Assembly (NCBI RefSeq): GCF_014202075.1
Contig: NZ_JACHFZ010000002.1
Location: 496,001 to 560,000, forward strand
Source of the DNA: Brevundimonas basaltis
GTDB taxonomy: Bacteria; Pseudomonadota; Alphaproteobacteria; Caulobacterales; Caulobacteraceae
Length of the DNA stretch: 64,000 nt
Reading direction: 5' to 3'
The first letter of the stretch is position 1, and each line of letters opens with the position of its first letter. The notes beneath the pieces were generated by a model. It was not told the DNA's origin. It searched no databases and worked only from the letters and a program-made list of their open reading frames with translations. Made by a program: the position numbers and the translations under genes. Shown one piece after another: positions 1 to 7,996 of this stretch.

Positions 1-94
1 CTGACCCGCTCCAGCCGACCCCACCCCAACCGACCGCCTTCCCGGCGGCCTGACGGCGCTCGCCCGCCGATCATAAAACCTGAAGGAAATCACC

Positions 95-1249
95 ATGCCT
101 AAAGCTCACCTGACCCCCGCCTTCGTCGCCAATGCCGGCTGCGAGGTCGGCAAGAAAAAGACGGACTGGTACGACGACACTGTGACGGGGTTCGTCCTGG
201 AGTGCCGCTGTGGCGGCGGCCGAACCTACTACCTTCGCTATCCCGACGCCGCCGGTCGTCAGAAGCAGCATAAGATCGGGAAGTACGAGGACGTCACGTT
301 CGCCGCGGCCAAGAAGGAGGCGCAGAGACTCCGAGCGAAGGTCGTGATGGGCGGCGACCCCCGCGCCGAGAAGGTGCTGGCGAGAGCCATCCCCCAGTAC
401 GTGGAGCTGTCGGTCATGCATCTCGACGACGCAAAGCTTCACCAGCGCTCCTACTCCACCACGGAGATGTACATGCGCCGGCACATCGTTCCGAAATGGG
501 GGAAGGTGCGGCTGACGGACATCAACAGCCGGGCCGTCGCCCAGTGGCTCGGCGAGAAGCGGGCCGAGGGGCTGGCCCCGGCCACGGTCGAGAAGATCAG
601 GGTCATCTTCGGCCGATCCTTCGAGCTAGGCGCGCGGTGGGGCATCCCCGGCAGCGAGAAGAACCCGACCCGAGGGGTGTTCAGGAAGCCCCTGGACAAC
701 GCCCGGGAAAGGTTTCTCACGGCCGAGGAGGCGACCCGGCTGCGGGAGGCGGTGGCGCAGTCGCAGAACACCCAGCTCCAACACATCGTGGGGCTTCTGC
801 TCCTGACGGGTGCCCGGGTGCGGGAGCTACTGGACGCCCGGTGGGAGCATGTCGACGTTGAACGACGGACGTGGCTGATCCCGACAAGCAAGACGGGCAA
901 GCCGCGACGGGTCCCGCTTTCGACGGCGGCGCTGGCCATCATCGAAGCCCTTCCACGCTTCAAGGGATGCCCGTGGCTGGTGCCCAACCCTGAGACCAAG
1001 AAGCCGTTCGTCTCGATCACCCATAGCTGGCAGCGAGCGAGACGCGTGGCCAAGCTGCCGGACCTCAGGATCCACGACCTGAGACACTCGGCGGCGTCCT
1101 TCATGGTCAACAGTGGCGTCGACCTGTTCGCGGTTGGCAAGGTGCTGGGTCACGCCAGCTACCAGTCCTCGCAACGCTACGCCCATCTCGCCAACGACAC
1201 CCTGCTGGCCGCTGTCGAGGCCGGCGCGGCGAAGCAGGCTGCGGTCTAA
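95..1249 (+). CDS. Tyrosine-type site-specific integrase
   Basis: Phage/island integrase that catalyses recombination between an element end and a chromosomal att site. The first ~90 residues look like the arm-binding DUF4102-type domain, followed by a SAM-like core-binding region (~95-200) and the catalytic domain. Catalytic signature seen: Arg241 in GARVREL, His327 and Arg330 in HDLRH, His353 in LGH, nucleophile Tyr362 in QRYAH. At 384 aa it is full length for the family. The ATG is preceded by AAGGA about 8 nt upstream. It lies just inside the left window edge, and a 3' tRNA-Thr fragment lies at 4803-4847 on the same strand. This fits an element inserted in a tRNA-Thr gene left of the window, with int next to the intact tRNA. 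That position is inferred. Confidence 0.93.
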   Translation: MPKAHLTPAFVANAGCEVGKKKTDWYDDTVTGFVLECRCGGGRTYYLRYPDAAGRQKQHKIGKYEDVTFAAAKKEAQRLRAKVVMGGDPRAEKVLARAIPQYVELSVMHLDDAKLHQRSYSTTEMYMRRHIVPKWGKVRLTDINSRAVAQWLGEKRAEGLAPATVEKIRVIFGRSFELGARWGIPGSEKNPTRGVFRKPLDNARERFLTAEEATRLREAVAQSQNTQLQHIVGLLLLTGARVRELLDARWEHVDVERRTWLIPTSKTGKPRRVPLSTAALAIIEALPRFKGCPWLVPNPETKKPFVSITHSWQRARRVAKLPDLRIHDLRHSAASFMVNSGVDLFAVGKVLGHASYQSSQRYAHLANDTLLAAVEAGAAKQAAV

Positions 1250-1429
1250 CCCCCCAACTCCGCCCCGCGCGCTGGCTTCGGCTGGTTCGTGGGGCGGGGG
1301 CCCTTTATTTTTTCGGCGGCGATGCCGGCAGCGGCGATGAAGGAGCCGACTTGATGCACCGCACCCTGCTTAGGGCTGGGACCCGAAGGCGGCGGAGGGG
1401 CGCTGGCCCCGTCCAATAGCCCCTTCACG

Positions 1430-1843
1430 TCATTTCCTCGTCAATCGCACCGCAGTGGTGTTCATGCTGTTGGTGCACTCCAGCGTCGTTTGGCTGCGAC
1501 GGACGCAGATCAGGCGCGCGCTGTTGTAAGCCGCGTTGCCGCACCCGTTATATGTCACCATGAAGCGGGAGTAGTCCGATGCGAAACGAACGTTTCCGCA
1601 ACCTGACCAGGCGTCGAAGTTGTTGCCGGAGGCCTTCACGACCCCAGTGATCTCAATGTCGCCGTCAAACTCGATAAAATCGAGCGTGCTGCCAGACGAT
1701 TGGTCCGTCCAGCTGGTGTTGGCCCAGTCAGCCACCGAATACCTCTCTTGCGACAAGGCCGGCGGGGAAGCGAGCATCAACATCCCCATCGACGCGATGG
1801 CGAGCACTTTCAGGCCTTCAAGGATTTTCGCAGCTTTCGTCAT
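1430..1843 (-). CDS. Small secreted protein of unknown function
   Basis: 137-residue protein with a clear Sec signal peptide: basic start MTKAAK, hydrophobic stretch VLAIASMGMLMLASPPALS, and cleavage probably after ALS at about residue 31. The mature part is about 106 residues, starts with ERYSVADWANTSW, and has four cysteines (SGCGN, NGCGN, LICV, LECT) that could form two disulfides in the periplasm. I do not recognise a family. It lies in the integrative element, back to back with the next minus-strand gene, from which it is separated by 25 bp, so the two may be cotranscribed. Codon use is less GC-biased than in the core genes to the right, in keeping with transferred DNA. Function is unknown. 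Confidence 0.65.
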   Translation of the reverse strand: MTKAAKILEGLKVLAIASMGMLMLASPPALSQERYSVADWANTSWTDQSSGSTLDFIEFDGDIEITGVVKASGNNFDAWSGCGNVRFASDYSRFMVTYNGCGNAAYNSARLICVRRSQTTLECTNSMNTTAVRLTRK

Positions 1844-1868
1844 GATCGGATTTCCGATTTAGGGGCGA

Positions 1869-2219
1869 TCAATCGCCGCGGTAAGACCACCGTGCAAGAG
1901 CCACGGCATGCCCATCCTGGCGGTGGCGGGCTATCCAGCGGTTTTTGGCATCCTCGGCTTCCTGCCACGAATCATAGTTAATGCTGCAGATCGCCGAGCC
2001 GAATGTCCGCCCATCATAGGCTCCTGCGAATGCGTCGAAGCTGTTCTGAACGCCGACGTGGTAGGTGGCGTAAGGCACTTGGAAGACGGTCGAAAACAGG
2101 TGGTAACGTCCGTAGTTGAGTTCTGACGCCTTGCAGTAGCCAAACTGCATTTCCTGGGCGGCGGGGGCTGCAGAGGGGGCGGATGCCGCGACGACCGCGG
2201 CCAGAATCGGAACCAGCAT
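1869..2219 (-). CDS. Small secreted protein sharing the AEDA-NR motif (paralogue A)
   Basis: 116-residue protein with a short signal peptide (MLVPILAAVVAASAPSAAPAAQ). A longer in-frame start at 2369 exists, but the ATG at 2219 has GGAGAAC about 6 nt upstream and begins exactly at the signal peptide, so it is preferred. The C-terminal part contains YDSWQEAEDAKNRW followed by a V-x-R-W end. The divergent gene at 2600-2962 has a matching element (YDNVQDAEDARNRM, ending VVVVSW) and the same layout, so the two are probably distant paralogues. Family and function are unknown. It is cargo of the integrative element. Confidence 0.6.
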   Translation of the reverse strand: MLVPILAAVVAASAPSAAPAAQEMQFGYCKASELNYGRYHLFSTVFQVPYATYHVGVQNSFDAFAGAYDGRTFGSAICSINYDSWQEAEDAKNRWIARHRQDGHAVALARWSYRGD

Positions 2220-2599
2220 CAATCGTTCTCCGACTGGGTCCGCTGCCGGAACCCTGAACTGAACCGGGACGATGGTGCTATCCGACCGTGCATGAGTCAA
2301 TCGCCTTGGCCTGACGGGAGATGACGATGATTTGCGCACGCGCAAAAAGCGCTGGCGTAGCCCCGCCACGCGGTGCGGACCCCGGTTAGTTTAGCCGTTG
2401 TGATGCCGCGGGAGCGAAGCGGAAATGGGCAGACATAGGGGGGGGCGCGCACAGCCACGTGCCGCACGGTTTGGCGTTCCCGATCAGGTTTTGTCACTAT
2501 TGTTTTTCGCCGTATCCGGGTTACAGATTAGAAGGGGGCGAGGGTGTTCTTGTGCAGGTGGACTGCCCAAGCCGAAAACAAAAGTCCGGGGAGGATCTC

Positions 2600-2962
2600 A
2601 TGAAGAACTTGGTACGCCGCGCGGTGATTGCGGCTTCGTTGCTGGCCTTGGCGCCGGCGGTCGCTAGCGCGAACCAGTCGACGCGATACGTCTTCGCATG
2701 GGCTTATGGGAATGACGGCAGTACGTTTTATATTTCGAACTCGGTCATGTCGGTGAACAGCTCCGACCTCAGCGCGGCGATCCGCCGTTGGTATTCTGCC
2801 CGGGAGCGCGAGAACTTGGTGGCCAGCACCCGAAGCGCGATGGTCGGCACGCCGAGCAGCGTGCTCTATGACAATGTCCAGGACGCCGAGGACGCACGCA
2901 ACCGGATGGCTAACCAAGAACGCAATACCTACGGCAAGTCGGTCGTCGTCGTTTCTTGGTGA
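2600..2962 (+). CDS. Small secreted protein sharing the AEDA-NR motif (paralogue B)
   Basis: 120-residue protein. The chosen ATG at 2600 has GGGGAGG about 5 nt upstream and opens a standard signal peptide (MKNLVRRAVIAASLLALAPAVASA). The frame extends upstream to 2459, but that part is Cys/Gly-rich and not convincing. The mature part is about 95 residues and contains YDNVQDAEDARNRM near the C terminus, matching the divergent gene at 1869-2219. The intergenic stretch 2220-2599 should hold both promoters. The protein is presumably periplasmic. I can assign no function. Confidence 0.65.
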   Translation: MKNLVRRAVIAASLLALAPAVASANQSTRYVFAWAYGNDGSTFYISNSVMSVNSSDLSAAIRRWYSARERENLVASTRSAMVGTPSSVLYDNVQDAEDARNRMANQERNTYGKSVVVVSW

Positions 2963-3174
2963 TCACTCGCGGGCGCCTGACCAACAGTCGCAATGCCGAG
3001 AACCGCCAAGAGGGCTGCGGCGTCTTCTTGGCCCGCGAGCCTCACGGCAACTGAGGACGTCTTGACCTCGAACGATACCGGCAGACAGCGAGCTTTCTGA
3101 CCAGTTTGATCAAGTGGGTTGGAGTGGAAAACAAATTCCACCACCTGCTTAACCTGATGGGAGACATTCAAGGG

Positions 3175-4248
3175 ATGCGAACTTCCTTCGCGAGAGGTAT
3201 CGCCGGCCTAGCCGCTGGCTTCGTTCAGTCATGCTCCCGATTGGGTCTTGCTCTGTTGTTGAGCTTCGGCCTGTTCGGGACCACGCATGCGCAAACGACG
3301 GATCGTTGGGGCATGTCCGCCCGTGATTGGCAGGTCATGATCGCCCCGGACATCCGCCAACGCCTCGGCTTTCCGGGCGCGGCGCAACGGGTCCTTGCCG
3401 CGGCGCAGCAGGGCGATGCAAAGGCGATGGCGGTGATCTCTGGCGCCTATGTCACTGGAGCGGGACTGACCCGCAATCCTGGCGAAGCGATGCGGTGGGC
3501 CCGGGCCGCTGCCCAGGCCGGGGATCCGTTCGGACAGTACGTACTGGCTCTCTTCTACGTAAACGGCACCGGCGGCGTTCAGGTGGACTTGGCTGAGGCC
3601 CGCCGGCTCCTGACGCTCGCCAGCGACGGTGGAAACGCTCGTGCTGCGTCTGTGCTGACGGATTTCTACATCGGCGGGAGCGGGCACGCGGTGAACTACA
3701 GCATGGCGGCTCGCTACGCGCGTTTGGCGGCGGAGGCCGAAATTCCCGGCTACGCTTATCAATACGGCTTGTTGAACCTCCCTGGCTATGGCGCCACGAT
3801 CGATTTCGACGAGAGCCTTCGTTGGCTTCGCAGGTCATGCGAGGCCGGGGACGCAAAGGGGTGCTCGGCCGCGTCGGCGCTCGATCTCCAGATGCGCGTT
3901 CTGGAGGGCGACACCGCTAAGGGCCTCTTCATCTCGACTTGGGGGCGGGGCACGGTCGCTGCCCGTACTGACAGCGCGTTCCCGGAACTACCGTGCGTCA
4001 CCCACCTCGGGGTCGCGCGAAACGGCAGTTTCCCTTCCTTCGAGATTGACTGGACACGCACGACGACCCGGCGCACGGCGGCTAACACCTTGGTGTTCGA
4101 GGGGGCCGTACAGGTCGGTGACGACGTTCGGGAGCGCTTGGTGATCTTTGAACGGGACGGCGGCGAAGAGGCGATCGCCAAGCTCGACGCCCTGCAGCGA
4201 ATGGGACGCCTCAACTCGATGTGTCAGGTGTTCGCGAATGGCTACTAA
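3175..4248 (+). CDS. Secreted Sel1-like repeat protein
   Basis: 357-residue protein. ATG 3175 is chosen because GGGAG lies about 11 nt upstream and it opens a long signal peptide (LGLALLLSFGLFGTTHAQ). An in-frame ATG at 3106 is less likely. Residues ~65-235 hold several Sel1/TPR-like helical hairpins, seen as repeats of the type GDAKAMAVISGAYVTGAG, GDPFGQYVLALFYVNGTGG and GNARAASVLTDFYIGGSG, each followed by an A-x-R-W/L-A-A-G segment. Such repeats normally mediate protein-protein contacts. The C-terminal ~110 residues are a separate unrecognised region with two cysteines. It is probably periplasmic. It is the last intact gene before the element's right end, so its role may relate to the element or be accidental cargo. 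Confidence 0.75.
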   Translation: MRTSFARGIAGLAAGFVQSCSRLGLALLLSFGLFGTTHAQTTDRWGMSARDWQVMIAPDIRQRLGFPGAAQRVLAAAQQGDAKAMAVISGAYVTGAGLTRNPGEAMRWARAAAQAGDPFGQYVLALFYVNGTGGVQVDLAEARRLLTLASDGGNARAASVLTDFYIGGSGHAVNYSMAARYARLAAEAEIPGYAYQYGLLNLPGYGATIDFDESLRWLRRSCEAGDAKGCSAASALDLQMRVLEGDTAKGLFISTWGRGTVAARTDSAFPELPCVTHLGVARNGSFPSFEIDWTRTTTRRTAANTLVFEGAVQVGDDVRERLVIFERDGGEEAIAKLDALQRMGRLNSMCQVFANGY

Positions 4249-4295
4249 ACCTCGGACACTGATGAGAACGGCTCACGATGGCTTGAGGAGGTTCC

Positions 4296-4680
4296 ATGAC
4301 TAGGTCAATGACAGCCGGGGCGGTGATTGGCCTTGCGTCAGCTCTCTTTGTGTCGGGCCAAAGACGTCGCGCGAGGAAGCTCTGAGTGGTCCTGCAGATG
4401 CGCTGACTAGCTTGGACCGCGACCGCGTGTGGGTCGTGCGTACGGGATGGCGCTTTCGGGGACCGGCGCAAGGACAGCGATAGGGGATGGTGCGCCGTCG
4501 CCGGGTCTGTCCTTGGGACTACTCGTTGTCCGAGATTGGTCGAAGGGCGATCATAGTCTGCACAGGATAGAAACTCCGCGCACCGTCCACGCCTGTGAAG
4601 TGAGCGCTCAATCGGGCCCGTTTGCGGGTATGGCGCAGGTCGGTTTCTCGGCGCTTCCCACGTTAAGTCGCGTAACCTAG
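4296..4680 (+). pseudogene. Decayed secreted-protein gene (frameshifted remnant), tentative
   Basis: A strong Shine-Dalgarno (GAGGAGG) sits 4-5 nt before the ATG at 4296. This opens a signal-peptide-like stretch (MTRSMTAGAVIGLASALFVS) that stops at 4385 after 29 codons. After a shift of reading frame near 4352, the next frame reads plausible protein (SREEALSGPADALTSLDRD, then VWVVRTGWRF) up to a stop at 4470-4472. A third frame stays open from 4429 to 4680. This suggests a former secreted-protein gene broken by small indels, but the parent family is not recognised, so alternatives (a real 29-aa peptide, or noise) remain. It is the only gene-like content in the 550 bp between the Sel1 gene and the tRNA fragment. 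Confidence 0.35.
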
Positions 4681-4802
4681 GAAGCGGCCTCGACGGTCCC
4701 TCAAGCCAATCTGGGAAGGGGCTGGGTAGGGGCGTCAGGTGTCGGCAGAATCTGGCTCAAAACCATAGCCTGCAAGGCTTTAGGCCCGAGGCTGGAGTAG
4801 CC

Positions 4803-4847
4803 TTCGTAATGCGGGGGTCAGGTGTTCGAGTCACCTAAGCGGCACCA
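4803..4847 (+). other. 3' half of a tRNA-Thr(CGT): probable integrase attachment site
   Basis: This stretch reads as the 3' part of a tRNA: anticodon loop TTCGTAA (anticodon CGT), 3' anticodon stem TGCGG, T arm AGGTG/TTCGAGT/CACCT with a perfect 5-bp stem, acceptor strand AAGCGGC, discriminator A and encoded CCA. The sequence 5' of the loop (TAGCC) cannot pair with TGCGG, and no D arm or GCCGCTT acceptor strand precedes it, so it is not a functional tRNA. Integrases of this type recombine in the anticodon or T arm and leave one intact tRNA and one such 3' duplicate. With the integrase at the left edge, this marks the right boundary of the element. Confidence 0.8.
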
Positions 4848-4954
4848 TTTTCTTGATAGCTGCGGTCAGCAGGGCGGGCGATGGGTCGGCGTGCGGGCCG
4901 CTTCGCCCTGGCGGCGCCCGTGTCTCGGCTGGCGGTGATGTCGTCAACGACGCG

Positions 4955-5758
4955 TCACGTCGTGAAGAGAGCGCCGGCGCTCCGGTAGAGCATGTAAAAA
5001 CCGACGACGAAGATCAGGGCCGCGAACACCATGTTCAGCGCTCCCTTGCGCGCGGACAGCGCCTTGGCGGACCTCGCGCCCAGAAGCCCTCCGAGGACGC
5101 CGCCGGCCACGAATACGCCCGCCAGCAGCCAGTCCACCCAACCCGACAGGGCGTAGTTGAAGGCGGTCGTCAGGCCGAAGGCGGTGACGCCGACAAGGGA
5201 AGAGCCCACCGCGTAATAGATCGGCATCCGGGTGGAGAACATCAGGCTGGGCACGATCAGGAACCCGCCGCCGATCCCGAAGAAGCCGGACAACATGCCG
5301 GTCGCCGCGCCGGTCCCGATGAGCTTCGGGGCATTCCCGGTCGTCAGTCGCACCTCCGCGTCGCCGCCAGCCTTGCGGCCGCGCAGCATCAGCCCCCCCA
5401 CGACCAGCATCAGGATGGCGAACAAGGCCAGAAGCCGGTCGCCGTCGAACGCCTTGCCGAACGTGGATCCGAGAGCGGCCCCCACCACGCCGGCGACGGC
5501 GAACAGGCCGGCGATCTTCCACTGCACCGTCCCGTGCCGGGCGTGATTGAGCAGGTTGGCGAAGGCGTTGGCGGCGACGGCGAAGGCGCTGGTGCCGATG
5601 GCCATGTGGGCATCCTTGACCCCGACCAGATAGACGATCAGCGGCACCGCCAGAATGGAGCCGCCGCCGCCCACCAGACCCAGCGAGAACCCCACCAGCG
5701 ACCCGGCCGCAGCGCCGAGCCCGTACTGGACAAGGCTGAGAGAGGCGGCGGCGTCCAT
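4955..5758 (-). CDS. TauE/SafE (TSUP) family sulfite/sulfur-anion exporter
   Basis: 267-residue integral membrane protein with about eight hydrophobic segments. Typical TSUP features are the glycine-rich GLVGGGGSILAVPLIVYLVGV near the N terminus and a matching inverted repeat GFFGIGGGFLIVPSLM mid-protein. Members move sulfite, sulfoacetate or other sulfur anions across the inner membrane. ATG 5758 is chosen over an upstream in-frame ATG at 5812 because it follows AAGGGACG and avoids overlapping the preceding gene. It is the last gene of the sulfur operon that starts at 7996. In that setting export of sulfite produced by the persulfide dioxygenase is the likely role (inference). Confidence 0.88.
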   Translation of the reverse strand: MDAAASLSLVQYGLGAAAGSLVGFSLGLVGGGGSILAVPLIVYLVGVKDAHMAIGTSAFAVAANAFANLLNHARHGTVQWKIAGLFAVAGVVGAALGSTFGKAFDGDRLLALFAILMLVVGGLMLRGRKAGGDAEVRLTTGNAPKLIGTGAATGMLSGFFGIGGGFLIVPSLMFSTRMPIYYAVGSSLVGVTAFGLTTAFNYALSGWVDWLLAGVFVAGGVLGGLLGARSAKALSARKGALNMVFAALIFVVGFYMLYRSAGALFTT

Positions 5759-5777
5759 CAGATCCCGCGTCCCTTCA

Positions 5778-6200
5778 TCATTTCGCCGCCTGCAGGCGGG
5801 GAGCCAGTCCACTGATGTCGTAGCCCGCAGCGCGGGCGACGTCGATCAGCTCGTCGGCCGATCGTTCGCCGGCGTGCTGGAGCGCCCAGAGGGTCGTGGT
5901 TCGCGTCCCCGTCCGGCAAAAACCGAGGACCGGTTTCGGCAGGTCGTCCACGACCTGGCGGAACCGGTCGATATCCGTTTTCTCGATGGCGCCTCCGACC
6001 ACCGGCACATGAGCGAACGCCAGCCCGGTTTCCCGCGCGGCGGCCTCGATCTCGGCCGCGGAGGGCTGATCGGGACCCTCGCCGTCGGGCCGGTTCGACA
6101 CCACTGATCGAAAACCCGCCCCGGCGATCGCCGGCATGTCCTCGGGCGCGATCTGCGGCGAAGCCGACAGGCGGCCGTCCAGGGGGCGTATGTCCATCAC
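5778..6200 (-). CDS. DUF442/TIGR01244 phosphatase-like sulfur-transfer protein
   Basis: 140 residues, the size of a stand-alone DUF442 domain. A cysteine-phosphatase-type loop is visible: FCRTGTRT (Cys followed by Arg, normally written C-x-x-G-x-R). In Blh-type proteins this domain is fused to a metallo-beta-lactamase domain and carries sulfurtransferase or phosphatase-like activity. Here the two domains are separate genes of the same operon. The start is MMDIRPLDGRLSASPQI; either of the two Met codons could be used. It lies 19 bp upstream of the TauE gene and 28 bp downstream of the YeeE gene. Confidence 0.85.
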   Translation of the reverse strand: MMDIRPLDGRLSASPQIAPEDMPAIAGAGFRSVVSNRPDGEGPDQPSAAEIEAAARETGLAFAHVPVVGGAIEKTDIDRFRQVVDDLPKPVLGFCRTGTRTTTLWALQHAGERSADELIDVARAAGYDISGLAPRLQAAK

Positions 6201-6228
6201 CGTCTCCTCATTGATTTTCGGGGGGCGC

Positions 6229-6648
6229 TCAGGATCCGCGATCCAACGTCAGGCGATACAGCGCCATGCCGGAAACCAGCGCAGCGACGAAGACGAACGC
6301 CTGCCAGGCCCCGGTGGTCAGGGCGGCCAGGGCAGGGCCCGGGCACAGTCCGACGAGGCCCCAGCCGAGGCCGAACAACGCCGCGCCCCCGACGAGGGGC
6401 AGATCGATGGTCCGGTTCTCAGGGACGTGAAACGCGTCCGCGGCCATCGGCGCGTTGAGCCGCCGGCGGATCAGCCAGGCGGCGGATGAGGGGACCAGGG
6501 CTCCACCCATTACAAACGCCAGAGCCGGGTCCCACGCCCCGGTCACATCGAGAAAAGCGAGCACCCGCGCCGGATTGATCATGTCGGAGATGACCATGCC
6601 CGCGCCGAACAGCAGACCGCAGATCAGCGCAACGACCAGCCGGCTCAT
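6229..6648 (-). CDS. YeeE/YedE family half-transporter (second)
   Basis: 139-residue membrane protein with four hydrophobic segments. The signature GLGWGLVGLCPGPALAAL carries the conserved cysteine (LCPGPA) of the YeeE/YedE thiosulfate/sulfur-compound transporter family. The start at 6648 overlaps the stop of the upstream gene in an ATGA arrangement (6645-6648), which settles it over upstream alternatives. Half-size YeeE proteins of this kind usually occur as adjacent pairs, as here, and probably form a heteromeric channel for a sulfur compound such as thiosulfate. Substrate is inferred from family and operon. Confidence 0.88.
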   Translation of the reverse strand: MSRLVVALICGLLFGAGMVISDMINPARVLAFLDVTGAWDPALAFVMGGALVPSSAAWLIRRRLNAPMAADAFHVPENRTIDLPLVGGAALFGLGWGLVGLCPGPALAALTTGAWQAFVFVAALVSGMALYRLTLDRGS

Positions 6649-7082
6649 AGACCCCATCCGAGGATGTGACGGATGACGAACACGGTGACGGCGGCGACCA
6701 CCATGAACACCGCGGTCGCGACCATCGAGCGCCGTGACAGGCGAGCCAGGCCGCACACGCCGTGGCCGCTGGTGCAACCCGATCCCCATCGTGTTCCGAA
6801 GCCGACGATGAGGCCGCCGGCGATCAGCAGCCAGAGATTGGAGGTGATCTGGACTTCGGGCGTCCGGACCAAGGCTGCACTCAGCACGGCCCCTCCCAGC
6901 AGCCCCCCGATGAAGGTCAGTGATAATATCCTCGGACCGCCCCGGGACAGGCCCGTCGCGTTCGCTGTCAGACCTGATATGCCCGTCACCCGACCGTTGA
7001 CGAGCAGGTAGATCGCCGCCGACAGGCCGACCAGCAGGCCGCCGGCCAGCGGCCAGACAAATGAAATCGGTTCAGGGCTCAT
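6645..7082 (-). CDS. YeeE/YedE family half-transporter (first)
   Basis: 145-residue membrane protein. It has the classical cysteine motif GSGCTSGHGVCGLARLS, in which the cysteines relay thiosulfate/sulfur through the channel in characterised YeeE. It also has hydrophobic segments at ~8-28, ~52-72, ~80-98 and ~118-138. Translation is coupled on both sides: ATGA overlap with the MBL gene upstream (7079-7082) and with the second half-transporter downstream (6645-6648). Together with the next gene it is the paired small-subunit form (PmpA/PmpB-like). Confidence 0.9.
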   Translation of the reverse strand: MSPEPISFVWPLAGGLLVGLSAAIYLLVNGRVTGISGLTANATGLSRGGPRILSLTFIGGLLGGAVLSAALVRTPEVQITSNLWLLIAGGLIVGFGTRWGSGCTSGHGVCGLARLSRRSMVATAVFMVVAAVTVFVIRHILGWGL

Positions 7083-7996
7083 CCGGCTTCCTTGTCCTGA
7101 CCGGTCTTCGGCGGCTCGAATTGATTGGCCGGTATACGGAAGAATGCACGACCGTCCGACTCCGGCTCTGGCAGACGCCCGCCCCGGATGTTCACCTGCA
7201 GGGCGTAGAGCATCAGCCTGGGCAGGGGCAGGGTGGCGTCGCGCTTGTCGCGAAGAGCCACGAACTCAGCTTCGGAAACGCCGCCGCCGACGTGGATGTT
7301 GTCGGCCTTCTGGGTCGCGACTGTGCTGAAGCAGGCCGGCTCGCGCCCCTCGGGGCCATAGTCGTGTCCGATAAAGACGCCGGTGTCGTCGGGGAGGGCG
7401 AGGATTTCCTGGATGCTGCGATAGAGCGCATGGCTGTCGCCACCGGGGAAGTCCGCGCGAGATGTGCCGGCGTCCGGCATCATCAGGGTGTCATGGACGA
7501 AGGCGTTGCCCCCGATGACATAGGTAATCGACGCCATGGTGTGCCCCGGCGAGAACATCACTTTCCCGTCGAGGCCGCCGACCTTGAACGTGTCGCCTTC
7601 GGAGAACAGCCGGTCCCACTGACGGCCGTCGGTCGGAAAGTCGTCGCCGAGCCCATAGATATCCTTCCATAGCGCCTGCACGCCTCTGACCTTTTCACCG
7701 ATGGCGGTCGGCGCCGCGAATTGGTCCTTCAGATAAGGGGCCGCCGAAAAATGGTCGGCGTGGGGGTGGGTGTCGAGGATCCAGGCGAGCTGCAGATTCT
7801 GCGCCCGGACATAGGACGCAATCCGGTCGGCATTACGGGTCGCGGTCGCCGCCGCCTTCTCGTCGAAGTCCCAGACGGGATCGATTACCGCCGCCGCCCG
7901 CGTCTCCGGATCGCTCACGACATACTGCCAGCTCCCCGTCGGCTCGTCGTGGAACGCGGCGATGGTCGCGCCGCCATGGGTGATGGTCTGCATCAT
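7079..7996 (-). CDS. Metallo-beta-lactamase-fold persulfide dioxygenase-like protein
   Basis: 305-residue MBL-fold hydrolase. Metal ligands are visible: THPHADH, the GHT loop with PGHTMAS, the central Asp in MMPDAGTSRADFPGG, and the final IGHDYGP. The PDAGT-x-R-x-DFPGG signature is the one seen in ETHE1/Blh persulfide dioxygenases, which oxidise glutathione persulfide to sulfite using one non-heme iron. It is the first gene of the overlapping minus-strand sulfur operon, so sulfite made here could leave by the TauE/SafE exporter. No ArsR/BigR-type repressor gene lies beside it; the divergent neighbour is a LuxR-type HTH ORF. Cytoplasmic. Confidence 0.9.
   Translation of the reverse strand: MMQTITHGGATIAAFHDEPTGSWQYVVSDPETRAAAVIDPVWDFDEKAAATATRNADRIASYVRAQNLQLAWILDTHPHADHFSAAPYLKDQFAAPTAIGEKVRGVQALWKDIYGLGDDFPTDGRQWDRLFSEGDTFKVGGLDGKVMFSPGHTMASITYVIGGNAFVHDTLMMPDAGTSRADFPGGDSHALYRSIQEILALPDDTGVFIGHDYGPEGREPACFSTVATQKADNIHVGGGVSEAEFVALRDKRDATLPLPRLMLYALQVNIRGGRLPEPESDGRAFFRIPANQFEPPKTGQDKEAG

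Noticed and set aside
4803..4847. Functional tRNA gene
   Set aside because: The D arm, 5' acceptor strand and 5' anticodon stem are missing and the flanking bases cannot pair; better read as an attachment-site duplicate.
4853..5815. 320-codon plus-strand ORF opposite the TauE/SafE gene
   Set aside because: Gln/His/Gly/Arg-rich shadow of a clear membrane-protein gene.
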